From the NCBI RefSeq assembly GCF_910592395.1, contig NC_088318.1, positions 17,298,349-17,362,348 of the forward strand: a stretch of DNA of 64,000 nt, read 5' to 3'. Under the pieces are notes generated by a model. The model had not been told where the DNA came from. It searched no databases and worked only from the letters and a program-made list of their open reading frames with translations. Below are positions 12,201-25,700 of the stretch, in pieces. The translations under genes were made by a program, and so were the position numbers. Numbering within the stretch: the stretch's first letter is position 1; the number at the start of each line of letters is the position of its first letter. This DNA is from Lineus longissimus (lineage: Eukaryota; Nemertea; Pilidiophora; Heteronemertea; Lineidae).

Positions 12201-13247
12201 AAAGCACTAATAAAATAAGTATTGAAAGCAGTAAGAATTGATCAAGTACAAATACAGTTCATGAAACTTTCAGAAATCAAAGGCTACATACCATTAAAGA
12301 TGCCTATTTCTAAGGTTTCATGCAGTTGGTCTTATAGAGGAGATTTGGAGTACTTCACTGATGCTATACTCTATGCTTATGCTTAATTGAGTAAAGTATA
12401 TCAACCATTGCACTTAAATACAGCTTTTTGGATTTGGTCGACAACCTACTATTGTCTTTAGCTTTCAGGTTTGGAGAAGCAAACTACATGCACAATACAA
12501 AACTTGTCCAAAATGAAAGATCGTTTACATGATTTAGCTAAATATTGATCTTTCCAACTTTTTAACATCTGCAATTTGCTGGTTTAAAACATACCTTGGA
12601 ATAATAGGTTGGTCCCAATAGAGTATAGTGTTATCAAAGAGCCTCCTCGAAAATGTGTAAAGCGGAATTCATATGGCAAATAGTAATGAGCTTTTCCTCA
12701 ACATATCAAAACATGGAATAATAAACCAGATTTATCTGAGAAAATGTCGTTTTGTAGAAGCAGTTCACTGAAGTATGCAAATTTGGAATTCACAAATTAT
12801 GGATTTTCTGTCGGTACAGCAAGAACCACCCAAGGTTAATATAAACAATAGTTTCGGAGAGTACAAAAATTGTCGTTAGTCATATCATGAATGCATAGAC
12901 AGAATTACAATAGAAACATTTGCTCAAGTGATATGAACAAGAATGATAAGCACATTGCTTCAGAAATATCAATAAATTACAATTTTCATTTTGGCAGATT
13001 ATGAAAATTTGGTTGTCAAAGCACTACCATACAGCAGCACATGTGCTTGAAAAATGACTTTGACCCCAAGGAATTGGGGAGAAGGGGGCTCCATAACCAA
13101 CAATTTAGAGCCTGGCCTCCGAATCACTGTAACATACGACCAAACCTTATTTTTTTAACATTATCACTGTTTATCACATCATACATGTGGGTTATCAAAA
13201 CCTCATCAAGTCTCCAGGATGACTTTTCGATTCTGCTGCGTCTACAA
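12201..13247. other. Spacer / probable CARMIL 3' UTR
   Basis: AT-rich, no open frame of note. The CARMIL transcript must end here or further on. No AATAAA is seen on the minus strand near the stop codon. Confidence 0.45.
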
Positions 13248-16200
13248 TCACACAGGAGTGGCATCATCCTCATTTTCATCAAATAAGTCCACCTTGTGGG
13301 TCGGAGCGCTGGGTTTCTCTTCTTCAGGTTTCAACTTATCTTCCGCCCTTTCGTTATTATTTTCAATGTCATCTTCCTCTGAATCCTCAGAGTCTTTCAT
13401 GACATTTTCTTTTTCAGTGACAATAGCCGTGACCTCTTGCTTGACCTGAAATACAATAAATGTATTTAGGATCCACATTTCACCATAATTTGTTTTCAAA
13501 GTAAAGAGGACAAGCTATCACAGTAGGCAAAGAGGTATTTATAAATACAGAGGTACTGCACGACTTTCCAAGTATTTGTGTTTAAAGATAGGAAGTGACT
13601 ACTTGGCAAGCCCGGCTTACCAAACAGCGACTTTTTCTTGTCCTGAAAGGAGAACCGAACTCATTAATATTAAAGTAAAGTCTCCAGCTCGCCAAACAGG
13701 GTAGATTTTTTACCTGTTTGGCAAGCCCGGCTGGCCGAACAGGGTGGCTTTTTAGTGCTGTTTGGCAAGCGGCTCTCCAAACAGGACAAAAAAAGATGCC
13801 TGTTCGGCGAGCCGCTTGCCAAATGGACCCGGCCTTAAAATTATTCTAGTCTCTGGGCGGTACGAGAAAGAGACCGGTGTGTAAAGGGCAAGGCTGTGTT
13901 TGGGAGTATTCACAGAGAAGTATCCCCTTCTCTTACCTGGATATCAATTTCATGTTTCATCTCAGCTTCCCCACTGTCATGGCTACCTGTACTCGAAACC
14001 CTTTCCTCCTTCTCATCTCGGTCTAATTCTTCATCTCCGTCTAATTCTTCATCTGGCGATGCAGAGTCCCGACTTTTTTTGGTGATTACGGAGCTGTCCC
14101 CTGCAGGCTTGGCATACATTGATAGGGGTCGTTCTCCTAAAATTGATGAAGACCAATTTAATCATGATTTTCCTCAACGAAGAGGCGGATCGCACACCCA
14201 TAATCGTACAGAAGGAAACTTATTTCACTCTTCAATAATTCATTACTAAGAAGTTTAAGCAACAGGTTATGATGCTTTTGACAAGCAGTTGTTATGAGAC
14301 AATCTAAGCAGTGCTTCCAACTTAAGCATGAAATGTTACGAAGGCATTTGTTTTTGATAACAGCAAACGATAACTGAAAGCAAGGCGAATGGTAAGCTTA
14401 CTCACAAAGCAACAACATGCCATTTTTGTCGCTGCTACCTACGATCATGATCACATGTGATAAAAGTCACACCACCTTGCATGGACAGATTAAGAGTAGA
14501 GATAACAACATCAGGAAAGACAATATTGAAAATGAAACGAAAAAAAGCCGATCCTGAAAAATTTGTGAGTTTCGAAAAACCAACCTATCATTGCTGCAAA
14601 GTTTGGTTGAATCCCTCGTGGAAGAGAGCGTGATTTCGGCACTGAGTCTGAGGGCTCGTTATGGGATTCATGCTCGGGTGCTTTACTTAGATTGGCAATG
14701 CGATCCTTTATTGACAAGCGTTTAGGTTCCTCACCTCCTTCGGATGACTGGCGTAATTCAACCTTTTCACCTGGTTAGGACGGAATTAGCAGGGTGTAGA
14801 TGGTGGAAATTGACACGGGTGACCATGCAGCAAGAAAGTGAAAAGTGTGATTTCCAGGATTTTGGCATTGGTTGTTGACAATCACACCAAGAAAACCTGT
14901 GTGTTTCGTACTTGCTAGATGGTCTTTAAAGGATGGTTAAAATGTAAACCTCGCCTTTCATGTCACTAAAATATCGAACTCAAAATGTCCAGTAAAAACA
15001 AATTTTGTTTGGTTAAGGACATATTTCACTACAGCGCTTTTGGTAAAAACTGCAGCAGTTGCTCTTACTGCATTTAAAGTTCAAACAGCAGCAGTTTCGC
15101 GGTGTGTGAAACAGTCCTTAGGTTGTCAATGCAGAACATAAAAGGCAAAGTAAATCTTGACCTCAGGTCCAAAAAGCCAAAGTAGTTACACAGGAAGCGC
15201 CTTGACAACTGGAAGCACAGTAGCTTCAGTACGCAATCGCTCTTAGACATTCCACTATTGATGCAAGATATTACTTCCGACGAAAGCAAAGCATGATTTA
15301 CTAGACTTTCTACAACATTAATTACAACAGATTTTATGAGCTATATCTCAGCATTCATCGAGCAGTGGTACCCTAACCCAGGTTGGAGGTGGAATTTCCT
15401 CAGGCCAAACTGACAGAACAGGCCGATAACCGATTCTGATGGATAGAGTCAAACTGATTCTAGTTGGATAGATGCAAGCCCAACTCCTTATTTCAAGCAA
15501 ATTCTAGGATTCTCCGACCCCCACAACCCTTTTCCCCATGCATTTCTTGCAGAATATGTCCACCAAACACGCTGAATGTCATACCTGGGATCTCCTTTGC
15601 GGGGCTGGGCTTCTTGGCCCTAGCGGCTGGTTTTGGTGGAAGAAGGGCGGGTTTGTCTTTTGTAATTGCTGGTTTTCCATCAATCCCATCTGTAAGTAGT
15701 TTTAAGTATACATGGATGTAAATTTTTTTCAGATTTCTTTTTCTTTTAAAGGAGTGAGCGGATTTTTACATCAGATTGTTTGTTTATTTTCTGTTTTATT
15801 ATCAACCATTTTTTCTAAAAGTGTTTGACATTTTCCCAATTTTGTTTCAGCTCTTAGATAGCACACACAACTCCTGGCGCGAAGAACCTTTCATGCCATG
15901 CGAATGCACGCCAGGTTTGGACTTTACGCCATCCTGTATTACGACACAAAGTCAGTTCCATTGTCAAGAATACAGAGAGAACATTACTTCAAGTTCCCTA
16001 CCTGAGACCCTCTTGCTGTTAGGCCGTGGCTTTGGCACAGGTTTTTCCCCGTCTGCCATATCCTTAGAACGTAATGCTGCCACAGGTCTGGGCTTCATTT
16101 CCTGGCTATTTTTACCATTGCCACTGTTAGCACCACTAGTTTCCAACTTTGCTTCCTACATGAAAGAAAAAAATTCAATAAATTCGCTCACAAGGAGACT

Positions 16201-19200
16201 TCAAATGAGCATGACTGAACAATGAGCTCTAGTGCTATCAGTGAACCAATATACTCAGTCGCGTGTTTCCTCACTAAATTCTTTCCGACACTTACCCTCT
16301 TCTCCCTTTCTTCACGTTTCCTGGCCATCTCAGCCATGAGGTTTCCACCTCCCAGCCCCTTGCCCATCCCTGGCAAGGCCATCTTAGGAACAGACACAGG
16401 TTTCCGTTCAGGTTCTTTTGCCTCTTCTGGAAAAATAAGTCTACCGTCTATAGTCATGGATGAAACATTTTTCATGTGAAAACTAAGCACTTAAAACTGA
16501 TCTTTCTTGCAAATTTCTTATCAAAAATGCTTGTTTTTGGTCCGATTAAAGAACACTTCCTACCTTCGTCTGGCTTCTCACTGACTTCAGCCACGGCTTC
16601 CTCCTTCTTTGTGACATCTTTAGCTGGAGAGGCCGACTTGGTCACCTCCTTATTCGACCTCTTCCTTCCAATTAGTCCGCCGAGGCTAAAACCACCAGCT
16701 TTGGCGGGGCTGGAAGGGACAACAAATACCAATATGAACCTCTTGAAAAGCACAGGCGTTTGAGAACCACAACTTCTCGAAAAGCACAGGCATTTGAGAA
16801 CCACAATTTTATGGATGCTCTTATGACTTGATAGCTCAACCAAGATTTTGAACCCATCCTTTCGTTTTCACAAGCTCATGGGTAGAACTAGGTTGATCCA
16901 CGCCAGGGGCACTGGCTGATCCACTGAGCCTCCTCCTTCCCATTGTCAGCCTTGCCGTTGCACTCCTGTTGCGTTGACAAGACCGCTGGTCAGGCTAAAA
17001 TCCTCTCATTCTTAACAACTCCACATCAAACCACCACCAACACAAAAATAAAGCAACTAACACCAGTTTATGTACAAGACGAGTATAAAATAGTCAAAGG
17101 GAGTAACCAACACCTCATCACCAAGGTCATATTCTCAATCCTGGTAAAAGGTGATTACTTTATCAATCCTTTTCAACCTGGAATGATTCGTTACCTTTTC
17201 TCCTTCGTTTCCGTCTTTTCCGGTGGCGATAACTCCTCTTTAGGTTCTTTACTTTTGTGAAAAAAGTTCGTTTTTCCAGTTTTTTTTGCTGGTTTGACTT
17301 CCCTGGAAGGTAACGAAGCAAATGGTAGGAGGGAATCAGAAGGAAGATAGCAAGCAACCCACGTTAGTGCAAGGAATATCATAACCACTCCCAGGGACAG
17401 CAGGGTATAGGAAGCAGATCGAAGAACATACTCCTAAAAAAGTTATTTTCACCCTATACCAAATGTGACCCGTCACACCAAAAAGGGTAGAAGTCAGTCA
17501 CAAACATTCTATCCTACATGTATTTCAAAAGGAATTATCCTTCCTTTGAAACAAAGTAACCTTTCAAACTCTATTCAACACAGGCACACTCCAAACGAAG
17601 TCAGATACTTGGCTCCTCTTTACATGATTTGAAATTTACAGTCCATCAACAGCCAGTAGATGGGGGGGGGGGAGACAGATCACTACCGTTTAGACGGGAA
17701 GGGATATCTAAACAACCTTAACCTCAAACAGTATGTGCACAAATATAGAATAATATAGAAAATACTTCAAATGAAGCAAGCCTTATTTCAATTAACACTT
17801 ACTCAAACTTTGTTTTTTCCGGTTTGTCTTCCTCAGGTTTATTCGGTAACTGAACGAATTCCCTGTCAACTTTTGTCGATTCAAAGAACGCGTCCATTCC
17901 TTCATCCACTCTGTCTTCATCGTTACTCGGGGTCGGACGTGGAGGTCGGGTCGACGGGCGTACTGTCCGAGTTGCCCGTGGGCGACCCTTTGTTACGGTT
18001 GAAGCACCGAGGCTTGGCTGATGGGAAGATAAGGCCGGCAAGTCAAGTACGACGTCTGCTCTTTCTCCTGCAACAAATTACGGTCGAGTTTGATAATGGC
18101 GAAAAATTTCACATTAGTCACATCAGTCCAGTGACCTCAATCACAATAGTAATTAGAGCAATATCAGTATCAATGGCAAGCGTGAATGTAGCTGGAGAAC
18201 TGAATACCATAAATTTCAGGACGACAATGAAATGATTATGCACTGAATACCAGTAAACAGAGAAGGGAGATGTTTTTGGTTACAAAGCCTCTGTCTGTTC
18301 ACCTACCGTCAGCTTCATCATGCTGCTTGACCTTGACTATTGGCTTCTTGCGAGCTGCAAAATCACAACAATAGCAGTGAGGTGAGAAAAGCAATGAAAA
18401 TGCTATACGTCCTTCTCAGTTGAGCTTGAAATATACAATCTCAATGTGTGAAGGGTTCAATAAACAAAGAGATGATGAAGGAATGCTAACAGAGCTTTCA
18501 TTGTAAATCTGGATAATCCTCTAGGCCACCTGACCACTTGTAGTTGAACAACCAACCCTTACACAGCGCAATTTTTCTAACTTTTTACACATTAGGTGTA
18601 CTGATTTCCACATACAATAGATGAGTTTGAGATTTACGATATGGACAATTTCTTGAGTTAGCTTTTCAAAACAACACAGACATGCACATTACAATATTCA
18701 ATGATAATATACATGGGAACTATATCGTTGACAACGCAAAGGAACAAGATTCCTGTACAACAGAATTGTAGGATTTTTCCCATATTCAGCAGGATAGCAT
18801 CAAAGGCAATGCCAATGGCAGGAAGACTGTTGAAGTGGTGAGTATGTTATGAAGAGGATGATCAACTAGTTAGTCAGCAGTTAGCAGCAAGACAAGGTTT
18901 TCCCAGTGGAGGGGGGGGGGGTGGGTACCTAACTGAACAAAAAGTACTACTTCTAACAACACTCCACACTACTACAAGACAGGAAGTCCCCTAAGCTTGT
19001 TTTAAAACCCCTGGGTAAACAAGAACTAAGTGGGACTAGAAGCTCCTATTGACAGCAATACTACAGGTGAAATTATAGCAAGTATATCGGTAAGTTGCAC
19101 TAGCAAAAGAAATTGGTGATCACAAGTATTCCAAACAACAATATTTGGTCCCGAGACACAGGTCAGAAGCCTGAGGTCACCCTAAATTATAATTTGCCTC

Positions 19201-19773
19201 AACCAAATAACCTTCGATTTGAAAAGTTCTTGCAAGACTATATCAGGTTTTTAAACAATGAAAACTTATTTTACAACACTAGCAAATCAATCAATGCAGG
19301 ATGGCCGACTAAAGAAGTTAACAACACCAACACCACTATTGGAACGAAAGCGGGGCCACTCTATTAGCATGATGCCAACATTTGAGTGAAATACCTTTAT
19401 CTTCCTTTACCACTTCATGCACATGTTTTTCGACTGCATGCGAGTCGTTATCGGTGTCGCCAAACTGAGGATCTAGAAATCAAATGCCGTCGGAGAGAAT
19501 CAGAAATACGAAGCATAAAGATATTTTTGTGAGTTGTACATGTAAGTCGTAAGTTTATAACATGAACGGAAATTTGGTGTGTCTAGAGAACACTAGGGGT
19601 TTCTTTTGCCCAATTAATGGAGCTCGTCCTCTACCGCACTGTAAAGTATTAAAATGATGAATCGTTGTTGAAAGCAGACGGCACAGTATTTTTGTCTACC
19701 TACCTACAAACGACTGTGGCCGCACGCGACGGCTGAGATAACTTTTCCTCTTCTCGCTGTATTTCGAAGAAGA
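13248..19773 (-). CDS. CARMIL: CARMIL exons 26-37: capping-protein-binding region and proline-rich tail
   Basis: Coding exons: 19704-19773, 19395-19472, 18307-18354, 17803-18067, 17195-17302, 16564-16709, 16296-16426, 16002-16155, 15585-15689, 14585-14770, 13937-14136, 13248-13445 (residues 904-1465). Exon 29 (17803-18067) holds the capping-protein-binding region: a CPI-like core T-x2-RPR-x6-P (about 994-1006) followed by a CSI motif [11 protein letters not shown] (about 1020-1030), nearly identical to the family's RVDEGVDEFF. Exons 32-34 hold [16 protein letters not shown] (a WH2-like stretch also present in CARMIL1) and PxxP segments such as KPVPKPRP and [12 protein letters not shown], which in the family recruit myosin-I SH3 domains. 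The tail ends with acidic, low-complexity exons. Confidence 0.92.
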
Positions 19774-22700
19774 CTGAAAGAAACAATGAGAAGGAGATTG
19801 AAATGCGAGCTTCTTGTTTTGGACATGGGTTTTCTTGGTGGATTTTAAGGGTAACTCAAGAGTTCCACTCACAGAACATCAAGACTTTCCTGATCAAGCA
19901 GCGAACTGTTGGGCGTGGTGGTCACTTCTGTTGTAGGCAGCTGAACACAAGCAAACGCCCAAGCCACCTTTGATAGGAGGGAGGGGCTGCTAGTAAAGCA
20001 TTACTTAACTTCATTCTGTTGATGTCATTCAGCTGGGACCGGTGAGCCATGGTTAGGGTTAGCACAAAAGTTAGGACTCACATTAGGAAGGGTTAATCAA
20101 GTCGATTTGACAAAACTTAAGACGGACTGTTGGTTACAAGTCTTTTGTTTTCTCTTCTCATCTCCAACGAGAGATTTTTAAACAGTGCTCATGAAGTAAG
20201 ATACACTTTTAACATTGTTAGACTAAGTTAGTTACATCAAGAACTTGTAAATAGGTTAACACAGTGAGGTTTTGTTAAGGTTACACTCGGGTTATTTGCT
20301 TGAGAAACAAGTGAAAATCAAACTAGAGTGACAAAACTATAATGAGGTACTCACAGCTTTCAAAACTAGGCGCAGAAGCTACAACACATAATGCAAACCA
20401 AAGAAATAAAACATATTTCTATTGCCATTTCTATGATGGAAAGTTTGATAATATCCGTGAGCTCTTCGAGACTTTGTCTATCCAATGTGTCCAATACCTT
20501 CTCCCTGTATAAAGTTGTTTGGTGCATAAAGAGAATCTACATTGGTCAGCATGTCACGGCTTAGTTCCTAACTCTGCCACAGAGTTTGTTCCATGCAGCT
20601 CATCATCATCTTTCGGCCATACTTACATCTCCCTCGCCAGTGATCTCCGCATCTTTGTCTTTGATAATCTCCTCATTATTATCAGACTCGTCCACCTTGA
20701 CGTCTGGTTGACTGCTGATCATCGAATTCAAACAATCAACCTGTAACGACATCATTTTGAAATAGTAAGAGAACGGTTAATTCCAATTTGATCTGGGCTG
20801 ACATTTCAGAACTTGGTTTATCAGGTCCTGAAGCCAGTCAGTGGTTGGGGTGACCCTGCACTGCTGACTATTGTATGCGGCACAGTGCCGGTTTTGTAAA
20901 CCATCAAGGTGGATCGGGTTCCGAACCTTTCCTCCAATCCACCCCCTGATGTCGCCCATCCAGATTAAGTCTCGATACCATCATCTTTTGCGTTTGTGTG
21001 ATCCAATACCCCACCCGGCCCGCCAGAGAGACAACACTTACTAAGCTCCTATGGCATGCCGTCAGCTGTTCTAGCACCGTATCAGTGATTCGGTCAGACA
21101 TGTACGCCGCTACATTCAGGTTGATTTCACTGGAAAAAACAGAATGAGCTTACATCTTCAGGTGACGGGTTGCAAATTCTAAAACACCTTGGTTACAATG
21201 AACCTGAGAGCAGACGAGTGGCGCGTTAATCTTATTTCAAAACCATCATTGATTAAGTCTAGTTTTTGGGTAGACTGCAGCCATCAGGAAATAACTGCTT
21301 CACTCGACACTTAAACTTGAGTCAGTCACCAATTGGCTCAGACACTCACCTCATTTTATTGAACATATCAGTGCCAACCTGGTGTATAATCAAGCCCTTC
21401 ACGTAGTTCTTGGGCAGGGCAGACTTCTCGTTGCAGGCCATCATGATCTCTTCTTTCGACTCTTCATCAGCTTCCATCACAGTTGGACATTGTTCTTCAG
21501 CGGATTTCAACATGTCTGTTAGATTTCGCTGAAACAAAATATTCAGAAGTTAATGATAAATACAGCGAAAATTTAGAACTCATTCGAGATTTAGAAGAGA
21601 TGAATAATTTAGGACACTCTCTGACAATCTTGACTTACCTCCAGTTGGTCTTCTAAAACTTTCTTGAGATCATCTGTCATGGTTGCGAGTGTCGTGTCCA
21701 GCATGCTGCCCTTCTCCTCAGACAAGAGTGCAACTTCTTGTAGCTTCAGCAGTAACTGCAAATAAGATGGAAATGCATAAAAATAACAAGAAAAACTTCA
21801 CAACATTTACAGCCAAGGCACACTACCTCCCTCAAAAGTATCTGACATAGTAGCTTCAGAGAGCAGCAAATAGCCTCTGAGCAACACTTAAATTTTCTTT
21901 TGGCCAACTAGATGTACTTGCTGAAGGGCAAGGACACCGTATGCCTTACATGTTTTGAATTCTCTGCATCTTTTATGATCTGTTTTGCCCTCTCCACCTT
22001 GGCAGCCGTCTGCGTGTTCGGATCCTTGCTGAGTGCGGCGATAGTCTCCTGGATCTGTAGCACCAAGCGATCAACCATCTGAAGAGAAGATTTTGATGAA
22101 GAATGAATCACAGTGGCAGTAAAGAAAAAAGACTAAATATCCGATGATGTTATTGAATGCCAATGTGGCAAGGGAGGGCAATTTTTTCAACAGGTTCTTG
22201 ACTAGGTTAAGGAAATGCATGGAATGTGGAACCTTTCAAGGCACAGGCAGCTTACCTGTAGGCTTGAGCTGATGAGGAAGCCATGTTGTAGTCTAAAAGA
22301 CTTATCACTGTTGAATTTCCTTGGGCTGTGGTTTCTGTGCAGCAAGGACTCAATCTGGAAAGAGAATCAAAGGTTTTCTCTTGAATCAAGGTTTCCTATC
22401 GGGAAGTAACTTGACTTCTACTTCCACAACATCTGTTGAGAGGTCAAACCATACTTCCTCGCATCTTGTGCTTAGCCAAACAAAGACTCTATCAATGCAT
22501 TTGAAGGAACCAGAAGAGAAACTTTTGTGAACCTTGTTTTCTGGTTCCACCACATGCATTGGTATACATCAATGTACAGCACAGGATGCCTTGAGTCTGA
22601 CTGTACATTGCTGTACATCAATGCATTGGAAGGAACCAGAAGAGAAACTATTGGTTTTCGTCTCTTCTGGTCCATTTCTGGATATTTGATGTCTAGATCT

Positions 22701-25700
22701 AGATTTCATGATAAAGTTGAACCTCTGACTCAATAGACTCTCACTTTCAACGTACCTTTTCTAAAGCCGCCTGTGCCCGTTCATTGGTGCACTTGGAAGC
22801 GTCACAGACTGGAGTGGGCATGTACTTCAATGTGTAGTTACTGGAAAAGAGAACATAGATATACAGATATATAAGAGGAAATCTACACTGTCAAAGAGAG
22901 TGGCTCTCTCTATCACTAATAGTATACAGAGACCTACAGGGAATCAAACTTGGAACCCCTGAGGTGACAGCCCAACTTTACAAAGTCCTCTCTGGCATAG
23001 AAATGAAAATCTGCAGACTTACTTTTTAAGTGCATTTGCAACATCATGGAAGCCCTGGGCAGTGGTGTTGTTCTGATCCCAGTATATGGTCTGCAGTTTA
23101 GTGTTGATCTGGAGCGCCTTGGCTAACATCCTCGCACCGTAGTCGCCCATGTTGTTTCCGCTGAAAACAAGAAAAGAAACAGTCAAGAACTCAATAACTG
23201 CAGTCACCCATGGATGGTGTTCCAACCGAAAGAAGCCAAGGCCTAGTAGATCTGAAGTCTAAGTAACTTCTACCCAGAGCTTGTGACCCAACTTACCTTA
23301 TATCAATCTTGGTGAGGCTCGTGTTACTTCCCATGGCATTGATGAGGAGGGCAATATCGTTCTTCAGCTTAGAACCAGCTAATGACAGCGTTTGAATTGG
23401 CTGGAAAAAGGAAACAAACTGCTTATTACGTGAAAAACCATTCCTTCCTCAGTCACAGGCCCAAAAACTCAACTGACATCACCGAAGGAATTGCTGGTTC
23501 AACAAGTATGCTAGATACTCGATGCAGGATCGACTTACCGAGTCATCCTCTTGAATCATTTGCACCACACTTTCTAGCACCTGAGACACGTGTCTGAAAG
23601 GTAAAAACACAGCATCAGATACAGTCAAGGGTTAATCAATTACCGCTATAATGGCTGTTACAGTGGAACCTCTCTGAGAAGACACCACTCTATTAAGGAC
23701 GCCCTCTCTATTATGGAAATCCTCTCTATCAAGGACATCCTCTCTATCAAGGGAACAGACATTGGTTCTATCACACTCCCAAGTATAAAGTGACTTCCAA
23801 TTCTTCAATCTGAGAAGGAATGTCCTTTATGTAGTTGTGGTTGACATATTTGGCCCCAGCTAAACAAAGATGTCCTGGTCAGTCCGAAGGGTGATCTTAA
23901 CACATGCGGTTCTGATGAATTTCATTCTGATGACCTTTGTTCTTTTACAATCCTTTCCCCCAAAAATAACCAAACTGTGTCAAGATTTTCTATGTTCATG
24001 AATTGGAGAGAGCCTGTTGGCCGACCATTAAGAGGCATATGAACAGTCAAGGTTTTCTCAGTCAGATAACAATAATTATTGAAGAAAGTGCTGAACTCAT
24101 ATGGCCGATGATATCTGAAATAAATTTCTGAAACTGATCAGTCTAAGCATTAATTGTATGCAGATATGAATATCTACACTATTTCAAACTAATCAGACCT
24201 ACATTCTTAACTCAAATAGCAAGACTAGGACAGTTCTATCTGGCGTAGAAACAAAATTGAAGTGCTCACTACCAGCGACCTACATGTGCAGCACTGAGTA
24301 GAGAAATAGTACACTGGATATACTCCATCCAAAATTTAAGCACTGTAATTTGATCATGTTGACATTTCATTACTGAATGAATTAGGTCAAGGTGAGAACA
24401 CTGACAAGGACAATGATTTGTGCTTCTACCATCAACACTTATAATGAGGACAGTGTACATGTACATAAACTATGAGGTAGAACACTTCATTGATCACTGC
24501 AACATTATGCCACAAGTACACCTTATTTCAGTGCCAGCAGGGAAAGGTTGATGTATCTATTGGCAAAAGTCAGTGATGTTATAGTTATGCATGGGACGTC
24601 ATGAACCGACAGTGAGCTTCACAGGGCCAAGTGACCAGTACCTGAAGAGGTGAATTGTACAGTAATGCACTGCCATTCGGTGCAATGTTCAACAGAGATG
24701 TTACAGAGAAATTAACCCAACTCCACTGTAACTTTGAACCGTGTTTTTCAGAAGCTGACTGTCCCTATGAACCCAAGGATAATACAACACACGTAAATGT
24801 TAGTTTCGTGTTAAACCACGACACCAAGAATACAGACAGAGACTGAAGAGTCAATCAGAGATCAAGTCTGAAATGTTGACTTTTTCCCCAAGAGATGTCC
24901 GAACATGCAGTGAATGACTTCGCAACACCTTAGGAAGGACACCTCACAGAGGACATACTGTTGACAAAAAAACTTGGGCAAATAGCATTGTTAAACATGT
25001 TAAGTATTCTTGGCATCAGTTTTTTCATGTTATGATTGTTATGTTCAGCAAGTTCAGAGAGAATCGTCCCTACTGTCTGTTCAACAAGATCTCCTCTCGT
25101 TTTATCACTTTTTTTGCCTGGGCTTGAACAGAACTCCTGAAATTAGTGAAAATGTGTTGAAAAGAGGCTTTTTAGTTCAGCACATCCTTGGCAACCCATC
25201 AGTACTTTCGGTATTTAGACCTGAAATTTGTCATTATTGCAACCAACTGCACTTCCTGAAAAAGAACTGTTAGAAGAAGTCATCTCATATAATGAAGAAA
25301 ATACACATTTCAGAACCGATAACAAAAAGATTGGAGCATTTTCACACCGCCCCCAAACTGTTGACACGAAAGACAGCATTTCGGAATCGGCCCACAGTCT
25401 ATATCAACCAATTTTTCATGCACACCTTCCACCTTGCCCAACTCGCAAGAAAGCATAACTGAGACCACAGGGTTGTGAGAATGAGGATCGGAGGACCAAA
25501 AGCTTTCGATCATTTTGATCAGGTACTGGCAGCTGGGGAGTGGTCTTGGCAATGGCATCACATGCACTGAACGGAAAACTAGAATGTCAGAGGAGAAATG
25601 AGCAGAGAAAAGATCCATGGAGGAAGAAACGAACATGGGGAGAAATTTTCTGTCGCCAACAGGCATCTGACCAAGACAATTTGTTTGGTTATCAATACCA

